From: Anseranas semipalmata
Taxonomy: Eukaryota; Chordata; Aves; Anseriformes; Anseranatidae
Direction of reading: 5' to 3'
NCBI GenBank assembly: GCA_013399115.1
Contig: VXAA01004054.1
Span: forward strand, 152,157-216,156
DNA length: 64,000 bases
The notes beneath the pieces were generated by a model. That model worked only from the letters and a program-made list of their open reading frames with translations, had not been told where the DNA came from and made no database searches. Positions within the stretch are counted from its first letter, which is position 1, and every line of letters begins with the position of its first letter. The position numbers were made by a program, and so were the translations under genes. This document shows positions 25,001 to 37,185 of this stretch, in pieces.

Positions 25001-26659
25001 TTATGGTAAATTCCCAATTCCTTACTTGAAGGACTATTATCAATTAAGTACAAAGTAAATACTTACTAAATTAGTTGTTTCAATTGGATTAATAGTTGCT
25101 TATACACATTGTACATTACAGCAGCAGTTGCTGCAGAATTTGGACAAAAGTCTTAACACCTGCAAATTTACTTTAAGTATGTTCCAACTTCCATTGAAGT
25201 TACTTAGGCTTTAAGCTCCTTGCATGATTTGGGTCTAAAACATTTTCTATTCTTCACCTGATGAAAGTCCCATCAAAGTCAAGGAGAAAGTAAGCATAGG
25301 TCCTCCTATTTTAATTTGTCTTCAAATGAAAACATCTGAAATCGATAAAAAAATACTGTACTTATTCCTAATAAACTGAAAACATTAGCTTCAGATTAGA
25401 AAAAAAAAATGTTTTCCATGCACATATACTTATCACATTCACTTCTTCATGGCTGCAAAAAATGATGTTCTGCCTCCAGTGGGGAATTTTTTCCATTTCA
25501 ATCCAATTCTCTTTCCTTTCCTCTGCTGATATTACCTTATATTTTTCTCTCTTAAAATGCTTCCCCTTTTCTAACTTTTTAAAGACTGCCTTTTCCTCAG
25601 TTTCCATTCCTTATTTTACTCTCCCCCGAGCTTTCCTTATTCTCTCTTAAGTCATTTCATCATATAGGGGACTGTTTCCATCTCTAATTATACCTCTAAA
25701 TCTGTTTGACTTGAGGAACTTTTATTTATTTTTTAATCAAAGACCATCACAGCTTCTTCAAACGAAGGAATCTGACAACACACCAGCACACAGACTAATT
25801 CACACTGGTCCCGAGACTTGCTGGATTTCAGCCAAGCTTCCTGCAGAGTCAGCTTATCAAACCTTGATCCAACCCCTCTTTGCTGGGCTCTGCTGAGCAC
25901 ACTCAAGGAATACAGCAGAACTGAAAGAGAAAACCAGAGCTTCAAATACTTAGTGATGATTGCAAAAACAGCAAGATTGGGCTCTTGCTGCTGAAGAATA
26001 CTGGACTCAGGAAATACAGGACAGAAAAATAAGAGAATAGATGAGAAAGATATGTAGGAGAAATATTCCAATTTGCAGAGCTTTTGCCACGCATTTGTAG
26101 TTAAAACTGTCAGAACTTTGGTTCTTTCATTCCTCTCCACTCCTCAATTTCAAATAAAATTTCCTCTTGGTATGTATGAATGCAACTTTTATCATCCTGC
26201 ACTATTTCTCAGTGCAGCTATTAAAGCAAGTGATGTAATTTGCAATTTTTTGACCAAATCAAAATTCCGTAAGGAAAAATAACTGCTGCAAAATCTGCAC
26301 ATGAACTTTCCTGTTGTACTCTACCTCTGCTTTGGTTCATGTCAAAAATCCAAATAACCTTACATTTCCATGGTTAAGTTAATTAATAAAAGCAAGTTCA
26401 AATTTGGCAGCCTTAGCTAATCCTTTGTTTCACTGACAAGCTACAAAAGCCTTTTAACTCTTCTACCTTAACAACATACATTGTTTTATCTGCCTTGTTC
26501 ATTTAGAAGCTTGTATGTCACTCATTTATTTGCATGAACACAAACAGACCTTTGAGTTCTTGTGTCTGGATTATCATCCTTGAGGTTTTGTAATTGTGTT
26601 GCTCTAAGTGAAGCGTAAGCACCATGAGGGCAACTTATGGTAAATACATAGCAGCCCTG

Positions 26660-26720
26660 AACCATGTATCCCAATCTATTGTGCCTTTTTAACCATGTAT
26701 CCCAATCTATTGTGCCTTTT
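26660..26720. repeat. 31-bp tandem duplication
   Basis: The unit starts AACCATGTATCCCAATCTAT and ends in TGTGCCTTTTT. The second copy at 26691-26720 is identical apart from one fewer T. Near-identity suggests a recent event. Confidence 0.95.
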
Positions 26721-29700
26721 ATGTTCACAGTTGTGTCAAAGATGAAGAAGAGAAGTTTATGGTGGCCTTGGTAAATCTGTCTCATGAGTTTGGAGGCTAA
26801 GGAGAATGACCCTGCGTAGTCTATGCATCTCTTTTAAAGCAGGGGAATGCACTCACCAAAATGCTCGCTCCAGGTCCCTGAAATCACATCAGCATCTTTC
26901 CTTCTCGTCCTCCTCTCCAGCCCACCAGCAATCCTTCCTAATTTGAAATGAGCAACAGACTTCATGTTCTCTCACTCCTCCCTTCTGAAATGAGAGCTGC
27001 CTGTTCTCTGACAAGATGCACAACAGAAACATTTGCAGAGGCTGCCAAGCTTCTTAAAATACTTAAAAATTGTACCATCAGGATTTTGGGGATCTTTTCC
27101 TTGGCAAATGACCACATGTGTGTTGCTGTGCTTTTGCTAGCTAATGGGCTCCCCTGCAACAGAATGAAGCTTACAAATCCTACAGAGCATTTGGGCTGAA
27201 CTTGGAGTTTGCAGCAACATTTGATGAGCTGCAAGGTTCTTGGTTCTGCACCTTTTTTGGAAACGGTTCTAATTAGCAGTCCACAGGCATGGGCACTAAG
27301 CTTTGCACTCCAGGAACAATTTGCTCTTAAATTCTCTAAAAAGAAAAAATGGATGTTAAAATCCTACTTACATCTAAAAAGGCCTATCAGCTGAGTTCTC
27401 AACCACTAGTACTGTATAAAAGATGTCTCTTTTGTCTGAAGAGGCTTAATAACAAAATAACTTTGTTAAATTTCCTTTTCCAGATTAAGCTGTCATTGTT
27501 GAAAACACCTTTTTTGTTCCTTGCACTGGAAATGAAGTTAATTCAATTTTTTTTTTTTACCTTTTCTCTTATTTTCTCCATCACAGACTGACAGATTAGA
27601 GTCGTGAATTCTTTCAGAGATTAACACCAGATTAATTTTTTTAAAATTCTCTGAAGTAACTCAAATGTCTAACGCAATATAGATTCTATCCTTTTATCCT
27701 TTCCCCTCCTCCATCCATAACCAATGAGAGGGAGAAATAAATCTCATACTGCAACACAATATTAAATTGAAATTGGATGCAAGACTAAAATACGACCAGC
27801 ATCATTTTTGTCATATGGTGCACTGTTTTTTTACACATTCTACTGTCAGGAAGTTCAGCTTCAGCTAAGGCACTTGTGAGAACAAAGAAAATAACTCGTA
27901 ACCTGCAAACTGTTATTTAGCTCCCAAGCAAAAGACAGACAAACCAACTCTAATAAGAGCTTGATCTATTAATTTCTATATACTGTATCCCTAAGCCACA
28001 TAACAAGCATCAACATACTGCAAAAAAAAATAGAGTAGCACTTAAAAAAAAAAAAAAGAACGAGACCTTGGTCACATTGCATTCTCAGTCATACTAAATA
28101 AATTAAGGCCTAACTCAGGTCCTACTACAAATACGCAGTGGCTCTCAGTGACCTCATAACTAGCTGAGTCTCAGTAGTATTAAAATGATCTTACAACACA
28201 AGTAGGACTTAGCTGTTTATTCAGGTTCAAAAGGGGTGATGTACAAAACCAGGAGCTAACACAAAGAACACACTTTATTTAAAAATATGCAAGGTTGTAT
28301 TAGTGAGTTTCTTTCACAAATCTCATCTGTATTTAAACAGATTTATTATTTTCTGTAAACAGCTACCTTGGTGGAAATGTAAAGATTGAAATTAAGAATT
28401 GGACAAAGATTTTTCTTGGTTTTGTTTTTACCTGGCACCTAAGAACAGCACAATGCAAGCCCTGAGTCCTGAAATCCTTCGCTTTACAGAAGATTTGTTT
28501 CAACGGGACTTCCCAGACATTATACTTATATTAGCTCAGCAGGACAGAAAACATCTATACAGTCTGAACAAAATTTCAGGCCAGTATATGTAATATTCCA
28601 CTGGTTTAGCTGTGCACACACACCCACATACCTACAGTAACGCTCAGCACAATCATACAAATACAAACAGAATAGGAGAGAAAAAGGTGGTTAAAGCACG
28701 TTCATACATTCTTTACCATAATATAAAAACTCAGCAGAATCAAACTTGACTATCAAAAGTCAAACTCAAAACCAAAATAAAATCCAGATGACTTTAACAG
28801 ACTTAAACTGGGGAATGTATTGCCACAGCTGTTTTGTGGATTCTTGCAGTCTCCTTTTCATAGTTTGAAGAAAAGTGTGTAATTTGGGGGGGGGGGGGGG
28901 GAGGAGGAGGATTATGGAGCTATTAAACACTAAGATACCACTCTGACTTAGGAAATCTTTAAGCCATATATTACTGGAAGATGAAAAGGTGTATTAAAGC
29001 AGCATCACTGTGCAGATATATGCTTTCAAAGGTATTCCATACTGGCACAGCCAAGACCAGACACTGGTGAATGACCCTCTGGTCTCACCTAGTGAGACTG
29101 TCTGTCATGTTCACCTTTATGAAAGTGCCACTGAGCTCAGCATCTCCTACAAATTTATGACATTTCTGGAACATTATGATATTACTTTCGTTTGGCATGA
29201 ATAAAAAATCCACATAACCCAAATCACCCACACAACTTGCTTGGAAATGCGATCTTGACAAGACCTCTGAAATGTTATTCAAGAAGGGAACCATTTTATG
29301 ATAGCACTGTTGAATAATTACATGACAAAGACATCCAGAAAGTGGTCGAAAATCCTAAATTGCATGCACAGTTAGAACTATTAATAATAGGATCATCCCA
29401 GCCCTATAAATCTTTTTAACTTGATGAACTTATATCTATAGGAAGACACTGAGGCTCTTTCAATTAACATCAGAAGAAATAAAAAATACAACTTATAATT
29501 GGTTATACAGGCCATTCATTTTTCAGCAAGCTAGGTGTGTTTGGTTGTTCGTGGAGTTACTTGGCAGCTGTGTTTCAGTGAGCTGACAGACAAATAGCTA
29601 ATTCCTTCTAAAAGCTCAGAGGTTTATAACTCTCAAATAAATTGCAGAAGAGCCTGTGCCTGTGGTTTGGCAAGTGCTGTTGTGCAGGTGACAGCCATTC

Positions 29701-32451
29701 ACAGGGCTATGATGGAAAGGACCTGTAATTTTCTGACGTGCCCAGTGAGAATTTTCTGATGCCTTTCCCCTGACCATATGGTAACACACAACAGTTTTTG
29801 AGGGAAAACTCCATACAGTGCAAGCTTTCTTAACTCTGGTTTCTCCATTGCATGTTGGAGATAAGAAGTGGGATGTGATATGAGGTTCCTCAGGAAGCAA
29901 GAGGACAGCACGATGAGGAATAACTGCAGTTAGCAGGGGTGCAGCATCTGCACAGTTAAACCGGAGACAGGGGGATGCAGCAAGAGCACTTCCCCACCAC
30001 TGACCTCAGTGCCTGTGTCACTGTGCCTAAGGGTGGAAAATCATTCAGAAGACTGTGTGTCTCTGACAGGTCCTATTTTGCTACACCAGCCTGTTAGTCT
30101 CACTCACCAGTGCAAAGCCTGTGGGACCAGACCATCAAAAGGAGTTTTTCAGCACCTTAGAACTAAGGTGCACAACTGGAGATGCTTGAAATAAAGTCCA
30201 GGTGGCACTGGGCACCCTCAACATGTCAGGAGCTCAATCGAGGTAGGCACAGCACTTTTTACAGTTATGTCAGAGATGTCTTCAGCAGGGCACATAAAAC
30301 CAGGGATTGCTTGAAAGCTTAAGTGGTGATTGTCAGGTAGGCATAGCCTGTTCAACAGCAAGACAGAACTGTTTCAGATCCACCCACACAATTTTTACAG
30401 CTCCTCCTGAAGCCTTAAAATCTCTCACAAAGGAATCAGGTCCTAAAATGAAGCATGCTTTCTTAGAAAACTGTTCAATGTAACAAAAATGCTTTGAGTC
30501 AACCTTCTTAATATTTAAAGTCCCATCCTGTCTTAAAATTTTGTTTTAGAAAAAATATTAAAATGTAGGGATAAAAGATAAATTAAAATAGTCACAGAAA
30601 AAAAAATCAATATTTTGTATGTATTTGAATTTAAATAGTACAACTGAGGGAGATCAATTAACATTACGATTTTCCAAAATCATTAAAAATTTTGGCCTCA
30701 GAAAGCAAGCAAGGAATATGACACTAAAACATGCAGTTCAGCAAGACAGGGTGGAAGTTAGAGATGTACAAGCACTACTGCACAAACACATTCCATAAAT
30801 ATAATTATAGGTGCATCATCGTAAAACAGGAAGGCAATGTCCACGACACATCTATTAAGCATTTCTACAACCCTGATAACCATTAGCCCTGGAAACGTAA
30901 CAGAAAAAGGAAAGGGAAAGTGCTACAGCAACAGAACTGCCTGTAAAAATAAGCAGCTCTACGGGATTTAAAATGAAAAGAGAATAGGAAAAACAGTGGA
31001 GTTGTAAATAAATTCACAGCATTTAATTACACATCTGAAGCAGTGCCTACTAAGTCTATAGAAGTCTATGTGCTTCTAAAGCACATGCAGTTTGCTTAGT
31101 AGAAAAGCAGAAATGGATTCTTACTAAACTGCATAATCTGGATTTCAAAGGGCACTTCGTTCAACCTTCTGTTTCTAGGCATCAGTACAGATTTGGTATA
31201 ATTTTAGATAATGCCTTTGGTCTCAAAAACTTCAAAAAATGAGTCTTGTTTGCGGCATAACAATACAAGTGGCTGTTTTATCTTCAAAGTAATGTTTAAA
31301 AGATTTCAATAATAGAAAACATCCAGCTAAAGCAGATGAGACTGCAGCAACAGAAATATCACAAGTCCTCTCTGCTTTGTGCAGTGTCATTTCCAATGCA
31401 CTTCAGACTGTACAAACACTGCCAATGTATCTGTTATGGGATCATATGAACGTGCATATTTATCTACGAAGTACAAAGACACTTCTCTATATCTGTCTTA
31501 ACACTGACAGAATATATAGAATATTAAATTGTTGTTTTTTATCCTTCAGTTAGATATTCCATTTCCAGTTGTGAAGCGGTTTTATCCAGTTTTAATGACA
31601 TTTAACTCTTTAAAACATGTGAAAAAATAATCAGTTATTTATTAATGTAAAGAGTAAAAGACTATAAGTAAGCCTTTGACAGCCAATGATGCAAAACCAA
31701 GGCTGCAGAGAATAAAAAGTAAAGCTGAATAACCTATGACACACTTATTCTTTCCCCAAAGCGTAAAATGCCTAAACCATCGCTTACACATCCCACTCAC
31801 AACAGTCTATTATACGATTACTTTCCAACATAACTGAAAAAAAAGCAGTGGTTTTGCTTTCAGACCTCTTCACTAACTATGGCATGCCACACCTAACAGA
31901 GATACGCATGAAGCAAATAAATCCATTTTATGGACTTTATTTAAATGAGGTTCCCTGACACAACGGTGATAATCCTTCTTAAGGGAAAATGGAAACACTT
32001 GTCATGTAATCCTTCCTCAACTAAAAACATCAGAGAAATTGGCTTGAAGATATCCCTTCCAGTAAAACCCTTTGGCTTCGGTAATCTGTATGTCATGTTT
32101 TTGGTAATGGCATCTATCTGCTCTTGCTTTCATCACTTAAATGATGTAGAAAACCTCTGAGTCTAGCGGCAGCATCCAGCCATAAAGCTGGTGTGATGGA
32201 GGAGTCAGACTTGTATTTCTTTCACCATGATGATACAACTGCTTAAAGAAACATACATCCACTTTACAGAGCCATAATTAGTTTCACACAGAATTTAATA
32301 CTCCCCCTTCCTATTCAGCATTACATGAGGCTGTCTTTGACACAACCACTTGTAAGTGAATATAACTCAATAATTAACATCAATAAGCTTTACTAAGAGA
32401 AAGTAACATCTCTTAACCATTGGTTTGCTATCATCAGACAGAGGGCAAGAT
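26721..32451. other. Intronic interval without recognised gene
   Basis: No coding region, RNA gene or mobile element recognised. Contains T12 at 27547-27558, A14 at 28044-28057 and the G16 run at 28886-28901. Confidence 0.55.
28886..28910 (+). repeat. G16 run with AGG repeats
   Basis: Sixteen consecutive G followed by three AGG units. Capable of forming a G-quadruplex on the plus strand (antisense to TPK1). Confidence 0.9.
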
Positions 32452-32860
32452 ATATGAGGGGCGGCTGCAGTCACTTGGTTTGTTCGGCCCAGAGGAGAAG
32501 AGACTGAGGGGAGGCCTCATGGTGGCCGACAGCTGCCTCATGAAGGGAGCGGAGGGGCAGGCGCTGATCTCTGCTCTCTGGTGACAGCAACAGGACCTGA
32601 GGGAACGGCATCAAGCTGTGACAGGGGAGGTTTAGGCCAGATATCAGGAAAAGGTTCTTCACTGAGTGGGTGGTCAGGCACTGGAACAGGCTCCCCAGGG
32701 CAGTGGTCACAGCACAGAGCCTGCAGGAATTCAATGAGCATTTGGAGAACATTCTCAGGCATATGGTCTGATTTTTGGGTGGTTCTGTGTGGAGCCAGGA
32801 TTTGGACCCAATGATCCTTGTGGGTCCCTTCCAACTCGGGATATTCTATGATTGTATGAT
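32452..32860 (+). mobile_element. CR1 LINE 3' end, GGATATTCTATGATT subtype
   Basis: A 5'-truncated CR1 running GAGGAGAAGAGACTGAGGGG, GGCCTCATGGTGGCCGACAG, CACTGGAACAGGCTCCCCAG, GGGTGGTTCTGTGTGGAGCC, and CCTTGTGGGTCCCTTCCAAC, ending GATATTCTATGATTGTATGA. The 3' UTR differs from the copies at 5455 and 14372 and matches the inverted copy at 61031-61481, so the two belong to one subfamily. No intact ORF2 frame. The left boundary is approximate. Confidence 0.95.
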
Positions 32861-32904
32861 AAAAGAAGTCATGATGTATTAATTTCTGTCAATAAGTGTA
32901 GCTT

Positions 32905-32925
32905 AAAAAAAAAAAGAAAAAAAAA
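32905..32925. repeat. A-rich tract (A11-G-A9)
   Basis: Low-complexity A run shortly downstream of the CR1 copy at 32452-32860. CR1 does not use poly(A), so it is probably unrelated. Confidence 0.85.
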
Positions 32926-34242
32926 GTCACTGGCACTCTATTGCAATGTGTAAAACTTAACGTAACTATATAGCATGTTTACAAAAAAAACAAAGGGAAA
33001 CATACCTTCAGCTTTATAAACAAAGAAAAAAATATTACTTTAATTCCTGGTATAAATTAAACCATTGCAATTAAAATACCAAAGGAACCTTCAGCACCAC
33101 CTGCCCCTCACCTGGCAGTTGAATCTACAGCAGTCAAGTCAGACTTAAGTGATAGAAAAGTTTGTGTGACTTTTCACTGCACATCATACTAAAAGGCAGA
33201 TAGGAGTACAAAGGGTGAACACCTCTCGGCACTTGCTGCTTGGTTCGCTTTCCTTGATATTCACTCCATGCATACCTTACATGAACTGCTCCAAGTGTGA
33301 TAGCTCCTCTCTCTCTCTCTAAGCTCATTTCTGCTGGCCATAATGAATTATTTACACGTTATACACGTGCAAAGGAGTATTCCCCTCCCTCCCACCTTTT
33401 TCCTTTGAGTAACATTTGAATATAAGTTATATTAAGTATATATAGAAAAAAAACAGGTTGCACAAAGAGATGAAAACCTATGTCACAGTATGAAACACTG
33501 CACACACAGTGTGAATTTTGATGAAGCTAAAGCTATAGCTACAGTGCAAGTCATTAATAACCCTGGTCTGGCAGCAGCTCAAGACAGGTGCATGTGACAG
33601 GGAAAATTCAATTTGGGTGTATCTGGAACAGGCAGGACAGCCTGCTGCCTGGTGGAACAGGAAAGGTGGCTTAGCAGTAAATGGGAGCAGAAGCATTAGC
33701 AATGGCAATGGAATATTCTTGTTATTTGGTGAAGACCTAACTACTTGAAGAAGCTTACCTAGACATACATTTCAAGGGAAAAAATAAATATTTTGTTGTC
33801 CAAAAGTAACATGTTCAATTTCAGAAATGTCTTGCTCATTAAATTGCTGGTACCAATGTGGGCAAATGAAACTGGAGCAATATTGTGTGATAAATGTATG
33901 TGCTTTCAGGTAATTCTGTATGATAAGAAAGGTTCTGGCTTTCCATGTGAGCAAGGGTATTTAGAAGCAATCCTGTGGAAGGGGAAGACTGTAGGAACAG
34001 TCCAATGTTGAAGCAATGGAGCACAAATATCAAAAGCTAGCATGGGAGAGGGCTTTATTTTGTACCAGGAAATGCTGATCAGCTGGCTGACAGGCAGGAT
34101 TTCTGTGGATTCTCATCCAGTTGATCACTGAAAACTGCCACATCAGATTAGTCTAAGCCTTGCCACAACACTTCTCCCACTTTCCCATTCATAATCATCA
34201 TCAATTGATAAAAGAATGCTTGAAACAATATAGTAATACTAC

Positions 34243-34247
34243 CTAAT
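34243..34247 (+). repeat. Target-site duplication, left copy (CTAAT)
   Basis: CTAAT immediately precedes the TGTTAAG start of the LTR and is repeated exactly after its end. Confidence 0.85.
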
Positions 34248-34782
34248 TGTTAAGAAATAAGCCAATCTATAGAGACAATATTAAAATAAGCTAAGAATAG
34301 ATAAATGAATGTATTCAATATTGTTATACCAGGTGTGTACAAGAGCATAACAATCTCTTGGATCATGTGAGTACTGCTCGCTTCATCCCTTGTACAGTCT
34401 CATCCATGTTTGAGTTAATCACCAGCCAGATGAATCAGTATAAATAAGTAACTATGATAGGACATAGAGATTCAGTACTGATCTTAATACCTTTGTTGAC
34501 TGGTATAGACATAGGTAAACAGATAAGAATTGAGGTATGTATAAACAAACACAAAGGCTAACTTCTAAAGAAACTGGGAAAACACCAGGTCAAGATACTG
34601 AGAAGAAAAGAAAAGAAGATACGAAAACAAACTGATTAGTGGACCACTGAAAATAGAACGAGAAGAACTTGCTGAGGATGGGAAAATAAAGAACTTTTTT
34701 TGCTGATGAAAGGATTGAAGCATTGGGAACACGGTGGAAGCTTACAGTGGACTTTGGAAAGGACATAATTGTTAGTGAAAAC

Positions 34783-34789
34783 TATATAA
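34783..34789 (+). promoter_or_regulatory. LTR TATA box
   Basis: TATATAA inside the solo LTR, placing a predicted start of the R region near 34813. Activity is unknown. Confidence 0.6.
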
Positions 34790-34853
34790 CCTGTAAGTTG
34801 TGTCTTATTAGTTGTCACACACTGAGGTGGTGGCCCAACTCTGAGTTGTTACG

Positions 34854-34859
34854 AATAAA
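34854..34859 (+). terminator. LTR polyadenylation signal (AATAAA)
   Basis: AATAAA 65 bases after the TATA box and 43 bases before the LTR end, where a retroviral R-region polyadenylation signal is expected. It faces opposite to TPK1. Confidence 0.65.
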
Positions 34860-34902
34860 AGCAAGCCTAGTGTTACCCACCGACTCGAGAAATTCTTTAA
34901 CA

Positions 34903-34907
34903 CTAAT
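34903..34907 (+). repeat. Target-site duplication, right copy (CTAAT)
   Basis: Exact copy of 34243-34247 directly after the terminal CA of the LTR. Confidence 0.85.
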
Positions 34908-37112
34908 GGTATTGTCTCACCCCATCTCTTAGTGAAATATGCATGTGAGTCAGGGAGTGCTTCAGTGGGGGACGAAGGACAGCACAGGAAGCAACCCTAA
35001 CTCACAACATGACATTGAACTTCTCTGAAGTCAGCGGCACTATGCTGAGCTACTCAAAGTTCTCTCACTGCCTGTTTTAAGCAGACCTCATCTATTCTGT
35101 GTCACCAACACAAACATTTCAAACATTTGCAAATGACAGTGACTTGGAAATTGCCTGGACTACAGAGCCTGCTTTTACTGGACAAGATACTTTACAAGAA
35201 AAAAAAACAAAAAACAAACAAAAAAAACCACCACAAAACCATCTCTAAAAATTCTACATTTTATTATATTTTTTGCTAAGATTTCTTTAAATATCCACCT
35301 CTATTTACCATTCTAGTTTCCTGACTACAGAAATTTAGTTTAAAAATGAAGAAAAAAAAAAAATTTCCTACCACATACAACCAAACTTAAAATCCCAAAG
35401 TCATACTGCTTCTTCCTTAGTCACATGCAAGGATCTCAAGTCAAGCTTCTGCAGGCTAGATTATGCTCCTCATTATATCTTTACAATCCTGGTGAAATGC
35501 TGCTTCTTATCCGTACAGCACTTGCATGGGTGTATAAACTCTGTGTGAATCAGAATGGGTCACTATCTGTTCACAGAGAAGATGTAAACTGCTCATCAAC
35601 AGTCAACTACAACGGAGCTGACAGGTGGGATGTAATATCCAGAAAAGTAAACCCTGGAAAAGTGTAATACCACTTTAGGTTCGCTTATCCCATTCAATAT
35701 CTGACTGTATTCTTCCCTCTCCTACCACTTCTATCTCCTCTCTCTCCCTCTCTTTCTGTTGAACAATCCTTAACCTGCATTGTTTGGTAGGTCTAACCTA
35801 CTTACCAACATGCAGTTTATATAAGCATTAATACCAGTCCGTGACAAATAGAGCAGTGCATTTTGCAATTTCCCCATTTACTCACAGATCATGAATTTCC
35901 AGTCTACAATAAACAGCATTAATCCGAAGCCTTTTATTTTCACTTCCCAAGCTGTAGCCCAAGGATTCCCTTTCATTTTTCTTGTGCTGTTCTCCCACGG
36001 TAGACAGCCATCATACACTTCTGCCTTCTAAGAAACGAGGCAGAATATAGGAAAAAACCATGGTGCTCCCTGAGGTACTAGAATCGAGTCCTACATACTC
36101 CTACAGCCCTCCCCTCACAGTTTGAAACCATTTGTTTTAACCATTGATCACAACTCCATCAGGGAAGATTTTAGGCAAATTTGAGCCTCACATGTTGAAC
36201 CAGCAGTAGGCATGTCACAGACCTCGAAGTCCATTAGCTCCTCAGGATCAAACGCTCCTCTTGCAAGTGCAACCTGCTGCAAATGTAAGCTGGCACACTG
36301 AGGCAAACTCTGAATTTGCAGAAATCTGCTGTCCAAGGCGTGAGGGTACAGCACTGTGCTCAGCACAAAAGCCTATACAGGCAGGCAGATGAACTGTTAA
36401 ATGTAAAGAGTAAGCTAAAACCAGAACTTTCAAACATGATAGGAGTGTAGCCAACAATGAGTCTTAAGACCTAAGAAACATGAGTTTACATTTATGTTGC
36501 TCACTGAAAATGTGGTGGCTACATTAAGAATAAGTTGATGGATGCAGGAATTTGTCCAAAAATCCATTAAGGAGGGCACTCCACTAGTGAAGCACAGAAG
36601 TAGTCAGGGCATAATTCAATGCTTCAGTAGGTGATGAAAGAGACAGGTGTCTCCATCTGCAGCTTCCTGCTAAAATGGTAAAGTCATATCATGCAAAAAT
36701 CACAGAGAGAAACACTCTTGAGAGTTTTTGTGGGTGCCAATCATGTGTGAATCCTGGGAGGTTAATCTGTTGTTCTGTATCTCACAGAGCAAAAGAAGTC
36801 ACAGATTTTTCAGGAATTTTTATCATAGCTTTTTGTTGCTATGATCTCCAGCAACATACCTGCTATTTCTTGAGCTGGTTCTATGAAACTACATCTTACA
36901 CAGGAGTCAGGCAGTATGCAGCTCCTGTATTTACTTTAAGCATTACTACAATGCCAGGCAGAACACAGCATCTGAGCCTGTAAGAAGCCTCACACCTAAA
37001 GCCTCAAAGAAACCAAGGGGAGCTAAAAACACTTAATAACCAATGGGGGCACTAATGGGTTGGATCCTACAATGCTCTAACACACAAACGCATCAAAAGG
37101 ATATTAATTTAC
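34908..37112. other. Intronic interval from LTR to TPK1 exon
   Basis: Nothing recognisable beyond an A-rich (AAAAC)-like tract at 35199-35240 and an A12 run near 35350. Confidence 0.5.
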
Positions 37113-37185
37113 CTTGACCTTGTAGTACTCCTTGACTTCAGGCTGAATGGAATCAAAGTCACCACTGATGTAATCAGGCAAGAAG
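37113..37185 (-). CDS. TPK1: TPK1 internal coding exon with GDFDS motif
   Basis: This is a 73-bp exon read on the minus strand. The acceptor is TTTCCTTTCAG at its upstream side, with a plausible CTCAT branch site about 15 bases before it, and the donor is AAG followed by GTAAAT. It supplies the last base of a split codon (intron phase 2; a Ser AG/C if like human) and then 24 codons including [14 protein letters not shown] and [10 protein letters not shown]. It matches human TPK1 residues 63-86 at about 17 of 24 positions, by memory. GDFDS is the conserved acidic motif (human D71 and D73) that binds Mg and ATP in this family. It ends in phase 0 and joins in frame to the exon at 1-83 across an intron of about 37 kb. 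Confidence 0.96.

Larger units (their letters stand above)
14836..26659. other. Intronic interval without recognised gene
   Basis: Unique AT-rich sequence with microsatellites and homopolymers. Several open frames of 60-135 codons occur, for example on the minus strand at 14972-15364, 23326-23691 and 25733-26140. None shows a recognisable domain, and other frames over the same DNA are often also open, so I do not call them genes. Confidence 0.5.
34248..34902 (+). mobile_element. Solo LTR of an endogenous retrovirus, complete
   Basis: A 655-bp element starting TGTTAAGAA and ending TTCTTTAACA, so the termini are imperfect inverted repeats of the TG...CA kind. It is flanked on both sides by the 5-bp duplication CTAAT. 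Inside are a TATATAA box at 34783 and AATAAA at 34854, spaced as in a U3-R-U5 layout with plus-strand transcription. U5 would be only about 30 bases. No gag, pol or env reading frame and no second LTR are adjacent, so this is the usual product of LTR-LTR recombination. A 5-bp duplication fits an ERVL-like or other 5-bp integrating group; I do not assign a named family. It lies antisense in TPK1. Confidence 0.88.
84..37112 (-). other. TPK1: TPK1 intron between the two visible exons
   Basis: This is a complete intron of 37,029 bp, bounded by GTAAAT at its donor (37112 leftward) and the pyrimidine-rich CTAG acceptor at 84-85. It is phase 0. It holds four CR1 fragments, one solo LTR, several microsatellites and one exon-like cassette at 1013-1197. 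No other supported gene is seen on either strand. The open frames present are short or lack plausible starts and resemble no family I recognise. Confidence 0.9.

Noticed and set aside
34248..37112. Full provirus downstream of the LTR
   Set aside because: No gag, pol or env frames and no second LTR follow, and the CTAAT duplication closes the element at 34907. The bases after the LTR do not form a convincing primer-binding site.
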